NCBI GenBank assembly: GCA_028283825.1
Contig: JAPWJW010000003.1
Location: 496,001 to 560,000, forward strand
DNA length: 64,000 nt
Direction of reading: 5' to 3'
From: Azospirillaceae bacterium
GTDB taxonomy: Bacteria > Pseudomonadota > Alphaproteobacteria > Azospirillales > Azospirillaceae
Positions within the stretch are counted from its first letter, which is position 1. The number at the start of each line of letters is the position of its first letter. The notes below the pieces were generated by a model. That model ran no database searches, was not told where the DNA came from, and worked only from the letters and a program-made list of their open reading frames with translations. The translations under genes and the position numbers were made by a program. Positions 9,135 through 17,898 of this stretch are shown piece after piece.

Positions 9135-9572
9135 GTGGCGCTTCCAAAGCCCACGCAGGGCCTTGTGCTGCGTTACAGTTATCTTTGGCGGCAGGAACAC
9201 CTGCGCGGTCAAGATGAAGGCGTCAAGGATCGGCCTTGCGCCGTCGTTCTTGTGACGACCACGGAAGATGGCGACGAGGTGGTGACGGTCCTGCCGATTA
9301 CCCACACACTGCCCAATGATCCCGAACATGCCGTTGAAATTCCCCCTGGCACCAAACAGCGCCTGGGACTGGACGCTGGTCGGTCCTGGGTGGTGCTGAC
9401 AGAAGCTAACCGCTTCGTTTGGCCGGGCCCGGACCTACGGCCTTTGCGGGGCGGTGACGCAGCCAGCGTCGCTTACGGGCGGCTGCCTTATGCGTTGATG
9501 GAAACCATCCTCCGGAAATTCGGTGCCTTACTGAAGGCGCGTCGCAGTGCTGTGGTGCGTCGTACCGAATAG
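9135..9572 (+). CDS. PemK/MazF-like toxin (putative)
   Basis: 145 residues, GTG start 2 bases after the antitoxin stop. Sequence resembles PemK/MazF-fold proteins (usually mRNA endonucleases): an early basic KDRPCAVVLVT strand, VVTVLPITHTLP, a middle EIPPGTKQRLGLD and SWVVLTEANRFVWPGPDLRP, matching the order of the MazF SH3-like barrel. It is longer than classic MazF (~110). Catalytic residues cannot be assigned with certainty by eye. Toxin status rests on the coupling to a Phd/YefM antitoxin and on this resemblance. No ribosome site of its own is seen, consistent with translational coupling. Confidence 0.7.
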   Translation: MALPKPTQGLVLRYSYLWRQEHLRGQDEGVKDRPCAVVLVTTTEDGDEVVTVLPITHTLPNDPEHAVEIPPGTKQRLGLDAGRSWVVLTEANRFVWPGPDLRPLRGGDAASVAYGRLPYALMETILRKFGALLKARRSAVVRRTE

Positions 9573-9666
9573 GTCATTGGTTTAACCCCGGCTTAAATTT
9601 TGATGATCCCCGCCCGCCCTGCTAAGCTTCCCCCAACGCGGGGAACATAAGCAGGCAGGGGTAGAG

Positions 9667-11793
9667 ATGAGGGATTCTGTGACGCGCGTCTTGGCGGGCG
9701 CGCTGTTGGCGGGTTGCGCTTTCGGGGCGCTGGGGGCTTCGGCCCAGGCGATTGAGAAAAAGCCGATCACGCATGAGACCCTGTGGATGATGAAGCGCGT
9801 CGGCGCGCCCATCACCAGCCCCAATGGCAAGTGGGTGCTGTTCTCGATGGTGGAGCCGTCGTACGAGACGGACAAGGCCGTCACCGACCTGTGGCTGGTG
9901 CCGGCCGACGGCGGCGGCGCACCCCGTCGCCTGACCAACACCAAGGGCGGGGAGAGCGACGCCGCCTGGTCGCCCGACAGCGGCAGCATCGCCTTCACCG
10001 CCAAGCGCGAGGGGGATGAGGCCGAGCAGATCTACATCCTGGACCTGGCCCAGGGCGGCGAGGCGCACCGTGTCACCACCCTGTCCACCGGCGCCAGCCA
10101 TCCGCAATGGCGCCCCGACGGCAAGGCCATCCTGTTCGAGAGCCGCGTCTTCCCCGGGGCCACGGATGATGACGCCAACAAGAAGATTGCGGCGGACCAC
10201 AAGGCGCGCAAATACAACGTCCGCACCTATGAGCATTTCCCCGTCCGCTATTGGAACGAATGGCTGGATGACAAGCAGCCGACGGTGATGGTGCAGGACC
10301 TGCTGCCGGGCGCCGTTGCCCGCGATGTCCTGAGCCCCACCGCCTTCGCCCACACCGACGGCTTCAGCGGCGTGCAGGGGGAGAGCAGCGTCTCCCTGGC
10401 CCCGATCTGGAGTCCGGATGGTGGCGAAATCATCTTCCAGGCGACCTTGCAGCGCTGGGACGCCGCCTTCGCCCACGTGCACCACCACCTCTACCGCATG
10501 CCGGCGACTGGTGGCGCGGAGCCCAGGGAGATCACGGGCCAGGGCGGTGAGTACGGCCATGCCGCCTTCAGCCCGGACGGCAAGAGCCTCTATTTCACCT
10601 ACGCGCCGGAAACGGCGGAGGTCTACAACCTGTCGCGCCTGAGTAAGGTAGCGTGGCCGGCCGGCGGGGCGGCCACGCTGGTCGCCAAGGACTTCGACCG
10701 GGAGCCCAGCCACTTCGCCATCTCCCCCGACAGCCGCACGGTCTATTTCCTGGCGCCGGAATCGGCGGGGGAGAACCTGTACAGCGTGCCGACCGAGGGC
10801 GGTAAGCCCACGCTGGTGGCCCAGCCCAAGATCGGCGGCTACACCGCCCTGTCGCTGCCCAAGTCCGGCAAGTTGGAACTGGTGGCGCAGTACGGCAGTT
10901 CGGTGAACCCGGCGGAAATCGTGAAGATCGATCCGGGCGCGCATGATGGGGCGAAGGGCAGCCATACCAACCTGACCAACATCGACACCGCCATCGCCGC
11001 CGGCATCGACTGGGCGCCGCCCCAGCACTTCACCACCGTGAACGCGGCCGGCCGCACCATCCACAGCATGATCGTGCTGCCGCCCAACTTCGATCCCGCC
11101 AAGAAGTACCCGCTGTTCGTCTTCATCCACGGTGGGGCGGCCAGCAACAACCCCGACCAGGTGGGGCTGCGCTGGAACTATCACCTGCTGGCGGCCGGCG
11201 GTTACGTCCTGCTGATGACCGACTACACCGGCTCCACCGGTTTTGGCGAGGCCTTCGCCCAGGCCATCAAGCTGGACCCGCTGAAGGGCCCGGCGGAGGA
11301 GATCAACCAGGCGGCGGACGAGGCCATCCGGCGCTTCCCCTTCATCGACGCCACCCGCCAATGCGCCGGCGGCGCCAGCTACGGCGGCCACCTGACCAAC
11401 TGGCTGGAGGCCACCACCACCCGCTACCGCTGCCTGGTCAGCCACGCCGGCGAGGTCGACCTGACCACCCAGTGGGGCGAAAGCGACAGCATCTATAACC
11501 GCGAACTGAACAACGGCGGCCCGCCCTGGGAAGGCAACCCCGTCTGGCGCGACCAAAGCCCCATCACCTACGGCGCCAACTGGAAGACGCCCATGCTGAT
11601 GAGCGTGGGCGAACGCGACTTCCGCGTGCCCATCGGCAACACGCTGGAGGCCTGGGCCACCCTACAGCACCAGCACGTCCCCAGCCGCCTGCTGGTCTGG
11701 CCCGACGCCTGGCACTGGATCACAAAGCCCGAAGACAGCCGTCACTTCTATGAGGAGGTCGAGGGCTGGCTGGCGAAGTACCTGAAGAACTGA
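9667..11793 (+). CDS. Secreted S9 family prolyl oligopeptidase / acylaminoacyl-peptidase-like
   Basis: 708 residues with a Sec signal peptide (LAGALLAGCAFGALGASAQA), so probably periplasmic. The N-terminal two thirds form a WD40-like (PD40) beta propeller with repeated SPDG/SPDS motifs (AAWSPDSGSIAFTAK, IWSPDGGEIIFQA, AAFSPDGKSLYFTYA). The C-terminal alpha/beta hydrolase domain holds the triad: Ser571 in GGASYGGH, Asp651 in VGERDFRVP and His683 in DAWHWI. These enzymes cleave short peptides. AGGGGTAG upstream is a fair ribosome site. A terminator follows at 11800. A second, different S9 enzyme is at 35793. Substrate is not deducible. Confidence 0.92.
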   Translation: MRDSVTRVLAGALLAGCAFGALGASAQAIEKKPITHETLWMMKRVGAPITSPNGKWVLFSMVEPSYETDKAVTDLWLVPADGGGAPRRLTNTKGGESDAAWSPDSGSIAFTAKREGDEAEQIYILDLAQGGEAHRVTTLSTGASHPQWRPDGKAILFESRVFPGATDDDANKKIAADHKARKYNVRTYEHFPVRYWNEWLDDKQPTVMVQDLLPGAVARDVLSPTAFAHTDGFSGVQGESSVSLAPIWSPDGGEIIFQATLQRWDAAFAHVHHHLYRMPATGGAEPREITGQGGEYGHAAFSPDGKSLYFTYAPETAEVYNLSRLSKVAWPAGGAATLVAKDFDREPSHFAISPDSRTVYFLAPESAGENLYSVPTEGGKPTLVAQPKIGGYTALSLPKSGKLELVAQYGSSVNPAEIVKIDPGAHDGAKGSHTNLTNIDTAIAAGIDWAPPQHFTTVNAAGRTIHSMIVLPPNFDPAKKYPLFVFIHGGAASNNPDQVGLRWNYHLLAAGGYVLLMTDYTGSTGFGEAFAQAIKLDPLKGPAEEINQAADEAIRRFPFIDATRQCAGGASYGGHLTNWLEATTTRYRCLVSHAGEVDLTTQWGESDSIYNRELNNGGPPWEGNPVWRDQSPITYGANWKTPMLMSVGERDFRVPIGNTLEAWATLQHQHVPSRLLVWPDAWHWITKPEDSRHFYEEVEGWLAKYLKN

Positions 11794-11799
11794 TTGGGG

Positions 11800-11832
11800 A
11801 AGGGGCCGGGCTGGTGGGCTCGGCCCCTTTTT
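11800..11832 (+). terminator. Intrinsic terminator after the S9 peptidase
   Basis: AAGGGGCCG (11800-11808) pairs with CGGCCCCTT (11821-11829), followed by five T. It lies between convergent genes, so it may also slow transcripts from the minus-strand hydrolase. Confidence 0.8.
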
Positions 11833-11848
11833 CCCTGATGGCGCGGCC

Positions 11849-12847
11849 TTACGGCGTCAGCCCCGCCACGCTGTACTGCGCCGGCAGCCAGACATAACTC
11901 TTGGCGTCCACCTTGCCGTCGGTTGCGTCCTTGGTCCGCACATGGCCAATGCCGGGGAAGGAGATGTGGGCGGCGGCCACCCAATAGCCCTGTTTGGCGG
12001 CGTCGGCGAACACGCTCGCGCGTTCGGCGGCGGCGGCCTTGTTGTCGCTGTCGAACACGATGACGGCGGCCGGGTTGTCGAACTGGACCGCCGCGACATG
12101 CACGGTGTCGCCCCAGAACAGCATCTTCTGTCCCTGGCTTTCGGCGGCATAGAAGGTGTGGCCCGGCGTATGGCCGTGGGCGGGCACGGTGGTGATGCCG
12201 GGGAACAGGGTGGTGGCCCCTTCAAAGGTTTTCAGGCGGCCGGCGGCGGCGTAGGGGTCCAGGGCGGCATGCGCCACCTTGAAGCCGCCGCGCTTGCCCT
12301 CCGCCACCTTGGCCTCGGCGGCCGCGTTCAGCCAATAGCCCTGTTCCTCCGCACTGATATAGACGGTGGCGTTGGCGAAGGCGGGTTTGCCGTCGGCACC
12401 GGTCAGGCCGCCGACATGGTCGGGATGCAGGTGGGTGACCAGCACCGCGTCCACCTGGTCGGGCGTGTAGCCCGCCGCTTTCAGGGCCGTCAGCAGGCGG
12501 CCGCCGGCCTTGGGGATGTTGTTGCCCACGCCGGTGTCCACCAGGATCAGTTGGCTGCCGGTGTTGACCAGGAAGGCGTTGATGGAGGTTTCCACCGGTG
12601 TCGCCTGATGGTTGCGGGCCAGCGCCGCCCGCACCTTGTCCGGCGCCACGTTGGGCAGCATGGTGTCCATGGGGAAGCTGCCGATGCCGTCCGACAGGGC
12701 CGTGATCTCGAAATCGCCCAGCATCACGCGGTAGTAACCGGGTGCCTGGGTCTTGACCTGCGGGGCGGCGGCCTGGGCAATGCCGGGTGCCAGCGTCAGC
12801 GGGCTGGTGGCCAGCGTCAAGGCCAGGGCGAGGGAACGCGGGGTCAT
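11849..12847 (-). CDS. Exported metallo-beta-lactamase-fold hydrolase
   Basis: 332 residues from ATG at 12847 (GGAG lies 9 bases upstream; an upstream in-frame extension to 12934 is rejected because the signal peptide begins here). N-terminal signal peptide SLALALTLATSPLTLAPGIAQA. The metal-binding motif THLHPDHVGG (HxHxDH) is present, with further ligand segments PAHGHTPGHTFY and FWGDTVHV. The family covers lactonases, glyoxalase II-like enzymes and beta-lactamases; the alpha-strand phrasing (FLVNTGSQLILVDTGVG) is typical of AHL-lactonase-like or general MBL hydrolases. Substrate unknown. Convergent with the S9 peptidase. Confidence 0.88.
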   Translation of the reverse strand: MTPRSLALALTLATSPLTLAPGIAQAAAPQVKTQAPGYYRVMLGDFEITALSDGIGSFPMDTMLPNVAPDKVRAALARNHQATPVETSINAFLVNTGSQLILVDTGVGNNIPKAGGRLLTALKAAGYTPDQVDAVLVTHLHPDHVGGLTGADGKPAFANATVYISAEEQGYWLNAAAEAKVAEGKRGGFKVAHAALDPYAAAGRLKTFEGATTLFPGITTVPAHGHTPGHTFYAAESQGQKMLFWGDTVHVAAVQFDNPAAVIVFDSDNKAAAAERASVFADAAKQGYWVAAAHISFPGIGHVRTKDATDGKVDAKSYVWLPAQYSVAGLTP

Positions 12848-12969
12848 GTCAGGCAACTCCGGGAAGGCAAGGCGGGCCGGCGGCTTGGTTGCCGCCGTGC
12901 CCCGACTATGATGCCACCCGATAGGTGGGTGCAACGCCCCTTGCGATGCGCCTCAAGCATCATGCGGCA

Positions 12970-14493
12970 TCACGCCTGGACCGCCTCTTCCACCAATTCA
13001 GCCTCCGTCGCCATGTCATGGGCCCGCACCCGGCCCAGGGCCGCGAAGACGATCAACGCCGTGACGGCGGCGATGGCGGCCAGCACGTCCAGCAGCCGGG
13101 CGAAGGCACCATCATACAACGCCCGCGCGCCCATCGGGCTGGGCAGGGTGCCGGCCAGGGGGCCCAGATCGCCCAGCACCGCGCGGTTGGCGGCCAGGGT
13201 CAGGTCGCCGGTGGCACCGGCGTGCACCAGGCCGGTGTGCAGGAAGGCCGCCAGCAGGGCACCGGCCACGGCGATGGCGATGCCGTCGCCCGCCACCCGC
13301 ACGGCGTTGAAGATGCCGGCCGCCATGCCCGCCCGTTCCTTGGGCGCCACACCGACCGCCAGGCCGTCCATCAGGCCCCAGGGCAGGCCGATGCCGATCC
13401 CGATGGCTGCCATGGGCACCAAGGCGCCGCCACCGGCGGACAGGCTGCCGCCCAGCCACAGCAGGCCCGCCGCCGCGATCAGCAGGCCCAGGCCGGACAG
13501 CGCGCCGGCGGTGACCCAGCGCGCGGCCAACGCCGCCAGGAAGGGCACCACCAGCAGCGGCAGGGACAGGGCGATCATCAGGCGCCCGGCGGCCAAGGGG
13601 CTGTAGCCCTCCACACCGATGAACCGGGCCGGCAGCAGGATGATCAGCACGACATAGGCGAAGGCCGGGCTGGCGGCCAGGAACTGCACGCCGACGAAAC
13701 GCAAGTCGGCGAACAGGCTGAGGTCCAGCATGGGGCGTGCCCGCCGCCGCTCCACGCCCACGAAGGCGGCCAGCATGAGGGCGGAGGCCACCAGTTCGGC
13801 CACCACGTTGGGGGCGGACCAGCCGTCCTCCGGCGCCTGCAGCAGGGCGTGGGTGAACAGGGTCAGGGCGCCGGTGAAGGTCAGGGCGCCCGACCAGTCC
13901 AGGCCGCTGGCGCCGGGATCGCGCGTCTCGTGCGCGCACATCCAGGTCAGCAGCAGGGATAGGACCGACAGGGCGGCCGGCACCTGGAAGACGGCATGCC
14001 AGCCGAAACCCTGGACCAGGGCGCCGGCCAGCAACGGCCCGAAGGCCAGGCCCAGGCCGAAGGTGGTGCCCAGCAGGCTGAACACCCGGGTGCGGGCGGG
14101 GCCGCTGAATTCCTGGGTCAGGGCCGCCATGGCGCCAGCGAAGGCAGCCGACCCCGCCAGGCCTTGCGCCAGGCGCAGGAAATCCAAGGTCAACACGTTG
14201 GGCGCATAAGGGATGGCGGTGGTGACGGCGGCGAAGGCCGCCAGGCCGGCCAGCCAGACGCGCTTGCGGCCATAGGTGTCGGCCAGGCTGCCCACCGCCA
14301 GCATGGCGCCGCCATAGGTCAGGATGTAGCCGTTGACCACCCAGTTTAGCGCGACCGGTCCACCGCCCAGCGCCGCATGGATGGCGGGCAGGGCCACGGC
14401 CGGCCCGGTGAAGCAGAGCGGGATCAGCACCGCCGTCAGGCAGGCGGACAACAGGATCAGCCACTTTGTGAAGGATCGGGAAGGGAAGGACAT
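12970..14493 (-). CDS. MFS transporter, DHA2 (EmrB/QacA-like) drug exporter
   Basis: About 507 residues with some 14 hydrophobic helices, the count of the DHA2 family, which exports drugs by proton antiport across the inner membrane. Motif A between TM2 and TM3 is visible as GSLADTYGRKRVWLAG. Motif C-like glycine/proline-rich segments occur in TM5 (TTFGLGLAFGPLLAGAL). ATG at 14493 is preferred over the TTG at 14508. It is divergent from a LysR gene with a 126-base intergenic region, a layout in which the regulator commonly controls the pump. The substrate is unknown. Sugar- or aromatic-compound transport cannot be excluded. Confidence 0.88.
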   Translation of the reverse strand: MSFPSRSFTKWLILLSACLTAVLIPLCFTGPAVALPAIHAALGGGPVALNWVVNGYILTYGGAMLAVGSLADTYGRKRVWLAGLAAFAAVTTAIPYAPNVLTLDFLRLAQGLAGSAAFAGAMAALTQEFSGPARTRVFSLLGTTFGLGLAFGPLLAGALVQGFGWHAVFQVPAALSVLSLLLTWMCAHETRDPGASGLDWSGALTFTGALTLFTHALLQAPEDGWSAPNVVAELVASALMLAAFVGVERRRARPMLDLSLFADLRFVGVQFLAASPAFAYVVLIILLPARFIGVEGYSPLAAGRLMIALSLPLLVVPFLAALAARWVTAGALSGLGLLIAAAGLLWLGGSLSAGGGALVPMAAIGIGIGLPWGLMDGLAVGVAPKERAGMAAGIFNAVRVAGDGIAIAVAGALLAAFLHTGLVHAGATGDLTLAANRAVLGDLGPLAGTLPSPMGARALYDGAFARLLDVLAAIAAVTALIVFAALGRVRAHDMATEAELVEEAVQA

Positions 14494-14566
14494 GTCGGCA
14501 TCCGGCAAGGGCAGGGAACGCCGCTAGCCTAGGGGGTGGCCTAATACCGGAAAAACAGGCGCTAAT

Positions 14567-14581
14567 TCCGAACATAACGGA
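14567..14581. promoter_or_regulatory. Candidate LysR operator between the MFS and LysR genes
   Basis: TCCG (14567-14570), 7 bases, CGGA (14578-14581), in the divergent intergenic region. The spacing resembles the T-N11-A box of LysR-type regulators. Position supports it; sequence evidence is weak. Confidence 0.35.
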
Positions 14582-14619
14582 TAAAACAGTCCTGAATTTG
14601 ATCCGCGAAGGAATGCCCC

Positions 14620-15528
14620 ATGGACAGTGTCAGCGCCTTCACCGTCTTCGTGCAGGTGGCGGAGGCGCGCAGCTTTGTGGCCGCCGGCCGGCTGCTGGGC
14701 ATCTCCGCCTCCGCCGTGGGTAAGAGCATCGCGCGGCTGGAGGAGCGGCTGGCCGTGCGCCTGTTCCACCGCAGCACCCGCAGCCTGAGCCTGACGGCGG
14801 AGGGGCTGCTGTTCCTGGAACGCTGCCGCCGCATATTGGGGGAGATCGAGGCGGCGGAACTGGAACTGTCGCATACGCAGGCCGCGCCGCGCGGCCGGCT
14901 GCGTGTCAGCTTCCCCCTGGTGGGGGAACTGTTCCGGCCCATCCTGCCTGACTTCATGCGGCGTTATCCGGAAATCACCCTGGATCTGGATTTCACCGAC
15001 CGCATCGTTGACGTGGTCGAGGAGGGCTACGACGTGGTGGTGCGCAGTGGCGAGCTGACCGACAGCCGCCTGCGCGCCCGGCGCCTCGGCAGCACCCGCC
15101 TGCTGCTGGTGGGCGCGCCGGATTATTTCGCGCGGACAGGCCTGCCCCGCACGCCGGCGGATCTGGTGAATCATGCCTGTCTGCACTACCGCTTTCCCAG
15201 CACCGGCAAGCGGCAGCGCTGGCCGCAATTGGGCGAGGGGGTGGGGCCGGAACTGCCGGTGACCCTGGTGGCCAACAGCATCGACACCCTGGTGCATGTG
15301 GCGGTTCAAGGGCTGGGCATCGCCTGCGTGCCCGATTTCGCCGTCCGTGGCCTGTTGGCCGATGGCCGTCTGCGTATCGTGCTGGCGGATTGCGACAACC
15401 CGGCGGTGGTCTTCCGCGCCGTCTGGCCGGCCAGCCCGCATCTGGCGCCCAAGGTGTCGGCCTTCGTGGATTTCCTGGCGGCCCGCCTGTTGCCGCCGGT
15501 CCTGGACCTGTCGGTGCCGGTTGCCTAG
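14620..15528 (+). CDS. LysR family transcriptional regulator
   Basis: 302 residues. The N-terminal winged helix-turn-helix is typical: FVQVAEARSFVAAGRLLGISASAVGKSIARLEERLAVRLFHRSTRSLSLTAEG split over residues 8-60. The type 2 periplasmic-binding-like effector domain follows (RLRVSFPLVGELFRPILPDF, VDVVEEGYDVVVRSGELTDS, the RRLGSTRLLLVGAP turn). It looks like the subgroup often found beside MFS exporters or oxidoreductases. It is divergent from the MFS gene and probably controls it; the inducer is unknown. Its stop codon overlaps that of the convergent AraC gene by three bases (TAG read on both strands within CTAG). Confidence 0.92.
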   Translation: MDSVSAFTVFVQVAEARSFVAAGRLLGISASAVGKSIARLEERLAVRLFHRSTRSLSLTAEGLLFLERCRRILGEIEAAELELSHTQAAPRGRLRVSFPLVGELFRPILPDFMRRYPEITLDLDFTDRIVDVVEEGYDVVVRSGELTDSRLRARRLGSTRLLLVGAPDYFARTGLPRTPADLVNHACLHYRFPSTGKRQRWPQLGEGVGPELPVTLVANSIDTLVHVAVQGLGIACVPDFAVRGLLADGRLRIVLADCDNPAVVFRAVWPASPHLAPKVSAFVDFLAARLLPPVLDLSVPVA

Positions 15529-16508
15529 GTGGCCGGTGTTTCGGGGGCGCGGGCCAGGGCGCGATAGCGCTTGGGCGCCGTGCCGGTGACCCGCTTGAAG
15601 GCGTTGCTGAACGCGCTTTCCGACGTGTAGCCCAGGTTCAGCGCCAGGGTGGACACCGGCGTGGTCTCATCCCGCAGGGCGCGCTGGGCCAGGCGCATGC
15701 GCCATTCCGTCAGGTAGGTCAAGGGCGCCACCCCGGCCACCGCCTTGAAATGCACGGCGAAACTGGTGCGTGACATGGCGGCGGCCTTGGCCAGTTCCGC
15801 CAACTGCCAGCTTCGCCCGGGCTCACCGTGCATCAGGCGCAGGGCCGGTGCCAGGTGGGCGTCGCCCAGGGCGCGCAGCCAGCCGGCGGCCAGGGGCGAC
15901 GCCGCCTCATGCGCAGCGGCGTTGGATCGTTCCAGCTGCGTTCGCAGGATCTGGATGAACACCAGCTGTGCCAGCTGTGTGGACGCCAGGTCCGATCCGG
16001 GTTTGCCCTGCCGGCGCTCCCGTGCCAGCTCATCCAGCAGCCAGCGCAGGGTGGTGGCCTCCGGCGCCGAGGCGCGGACCAGGATCAGGGCGGGCAGGAT
16101 ATCCGCCAGGAAGGCGCCGTTGGCGGGGTCGATCTCCACATGCCCGCCCAGCAGCATGAAGCCGTCGCCTTCGCCCAGGTGCGCGCGCCGGGTCGGGTCG
16201 GCGCGCAGGCCGGCATAGAAATCGGTGGCGTCGATGGGGGGCAGGACCGGATCGTCGGCCAGCACGATGGGGCGGCGGCTGACCAGCAGCACGTCGCCCT
16301 GCTCTATGCGGATGGGGTCCACGCGGACAGGCTCCGCGCCGGCCTCTTCTACCCGCAGCCAGCAGCCGCCTTCGACGATGGCGAAGAACTTGATCTTGTC
16401 CGGTGGCCGGAAACGGATGGACCAGCCCCGGCCGGCGCTGAGCGTACCCGATACGACGGAGCGGGCGTTGGCCAGGTTCAGGATGTCGGAGAAGGGATCG
16501 GTGTGCAT
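15525..16508 (-). CDS. AraC family transcriptional regulator with N-terminal cupin
   Basis: 327 residues from ATG 16508. The N-terminal half looks like the AraC-type cupin sensor (VSGTLSAGRGWSIRFRPP, FFAIVEGGCWLRVE, IRIEQGDVLLVSRRP). The C-terminal AraC/XylS domain has both helix-turn-helices: WQLAELAKAAAMSRTSFAVHF and VSTLALNLGYTSESAFSNAF, ending with the conserved RVTGTAPKRYR. The frame stays open far upstream (to 17828) but that part runs antisense to other genes and is not coding. It is divergent from the unknown secreted gene at 16674, which is a plausible target. Ligand unknown. Confidence 0.9.
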   Translation of the reverse strand: MHTDPFSDILNLANARSVVSGTLSAGRGWSIRFRPPDKIKFFAIVEGGCWLRVEEAGAEPVRVDPIRIEQGDVLLVSRRPIVLADDPVLPPIDATDFYAGLRADPTRRAHLGEGDGFMLLGGHVEIDPANGAFLADILPALILVRASAPEATTLRWLLDELARERRQGKPGSDLASTQLAQLVFIQILRTQLERSNAAAHEAASPLAAGWLRALGDAHLAPALRLMHGEPGRSWQLAELAKAAAMSRTSFAVHFKAVAGVAPLTYLTEWRMRLAQRALRDETTPVSTLALNLGYTSESAFSNAFKRVTGTAPKRYRALARAPETPAT

Positions 16509-16673
16509 TCCGGAATCATCGCGCCGAAAAGGCGGGCTTTCAAGCATCCGGCGTTCAGCTGTGGCGCCCGCCGTTTCCCCCTGCGACAATTTGATGCATA
16601 CCTGCAAACATATCGCCGTATCGCGGATTTTGCGATCATTTCGGGGTAAAAATAGCCAGAAACGGGGGATTTG

Positions 16674-17381
16674 ATGGGGATGCCGTCTGTGTCGGGTGGT
16701 TCGGTGCGCCGTGCGATCATTGGGGGCGTCCTGATGGGCGCGGCATTGGTGGCCGCTTCCGCGGCGTTGGCCCAGACATCTCAACCCACCGATACGCCGC
16801 CCCAGGCGGCGGCGCCCGGCGGTGGCGCGCCGCTCGTCCATGCCATGCCCGTCAGCGGGGCGGCGGCCCAGGAAATGGCCGACCTCTTCGAAAGTTATTG
16901 CCTGAAGCGCTTTCCCGATGACGCCGCCGTGTCCACTGCGGCCGTGGCGGATGGGCTGGTCGCCCTGACGGAAGCGGAAGTGAAGGGCATTTTGAAGGAT
17001 GACCCGGGCCGCGGCTGGTACAAGCAGACGGATTTCGCCCGCTACACCATCACGGTGGAAAGCCCGCCCTATCACACCTGCGCCGTGCGGCGGATGAGCG
17101 ATGTCGGCATCGATGACGTGAAGCCCTACATCGCCGACGTCAACCACTGGATGGACGGGCACGGCGCGCAAATGGTCAAGAGCGGGGCGGTCAAGCAGCC
17201 CGCCGGCCCGGGCATCGATTCCAGCATGTTTCCCTTCATCGCCATGAACCCGGCGACGCAGCAACCCATGGCGGTCTTCATCGTGGTGCTGACCAATTAC
17301 CATGGGCACTATGCCGGCCCGGGTGTCACCTCGGGGCCGGGTGTGGAAGTGCGTTACGTCTATCAGGACAAGCAGCAGTAG
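16674..17381 (+). CDS. Unknown secreted protein
   Basis: About 235 residues; I do not recognise the family. ATG 16674 follows GGGGGAT; the next ATG (16680) is an alternative. The N-terminus is a signal peptide (IIGGVLMGAALVAASAALAQ), then a Pro/Ala/Gly-rich stretch and a mature region with two well-spaced cysteines (FESYCLKRFPDD and PPYHTCAVRRMSD) that could form a disulfide. A helical N-terminal half is followed by alternating strands (YTITVESPP, MAVFIVVLTNYHG, VEVRYVYQD). It is probably a small periplasmic or lipoprotein-like domain. Divergent from AraC at 16508. Confidence 0.75.
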   Translation: MGMPSVSGGSVRRAIIGGVLMGAALVAASAALAQTSQPTDTPPQAAAPGGGAPLVHAMPVSGAAAQEMADLFESYCLKRFPDDAAVSTAAVADGLVALTEAEVKGILKDDPGRGWYKQTDFARYTITVESPPYHTCAVRRMSDVGIDDVKPYIADVNHWMDGHGAQMVKSGAVKQPAGPGIDSSMFPFIAMNPATQQPMAVFIVVLTNYHGHYAGPGVTSGPGVEVRYVYQDKQQ

Positions 17382-17395
17382 GCAGGGCGGCCCGC

Positions 17396-17893
17396 TTATT
17401 CCTCGTGCGCCGTGGCGGCCAGGCCCATCGCCAGGGACCGTGCCACGGCGGCCAGGCGCACGGCCTCGCGGTCGCCGGGGAAGACATGGCGTTCCACCAC
17501 CACCGCCTGGTCGCGGCGGGCGCAGCCGAGATAGACCAGGCCCACGGGCTTCTCCAGGCTGCCGCCGCCAGGACCGGCGATGCCGGTGACCGACAGGGCG
17601 ATGTCGGCGCGTGATCGCGCCAGCAGCCCCTCCGCCATGGCGTGCGCCACCTCGCGGCTGACGGCGCCGTGCCGGGCGATCAGGCCGTCGGGCACGCCCA
17701 GCAGATCCACCTTGGCCTGGTTGCTGTAGGTCACCACCCCCCGGTCCACCACGGACGACGATCCCGATACGGCCGTCAGGCAGCCGGCGATCAGGCCGCC
17801 GGTGCAGGATTCGGCCGTGGCCAGCCACAGGCCCTGCGCTTGGGCGGCGGCCAGCAGGCGTTCGGCGGCGTGGACGATCTCCGGCGGGAACAT
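17396..17893 (-). CDS. pncC: Nicotinamide-nucleotide amidohydrolase (CinA C-terminal domain)
   Basis: 165 residues, only the CinA C-terminal amidase domain (PncC), which deamidates NMN to nicotinate mononucleotide in pyridine-nucleotide salvage. Signatures: [35 protein letters not shown], quoted in parts as ATAESCTGG and [14 protein letters not shown], and [21 protein letters not shown]. The N-terminal CinA (MoCF-like) domain is absent, as in many alphaproteobacteria. It begins 5 bases after ispDF ends, so the two form an operon transcribed away from dusB. Often annotated simply as CinA family protein. Confidence 0.93.
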   Translation of the reverse strand: MFPPEIVHAAERLLAAAQAQGLWLATAESCTGGLIAGCLTAVSGSSSVVDRGVVTYSNQAKVDLLGVPDGLIARHGAVSREVAHAMAEGLLARSRADIALSVTGIAGPGGGSLEKPVGLVYLGCARRDQAVVVERHVFPGDREAVRLAAVARSLAMGLAATAHEE

Positions 17894-17898
17894 GGGGG

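Noticed and set aside
15525..17828. 767-codon minus-strand open frame
   Set aside because: Only the part up to 16508 is an AraC protein; the rest is antisense to the secreted protein and to pncC.
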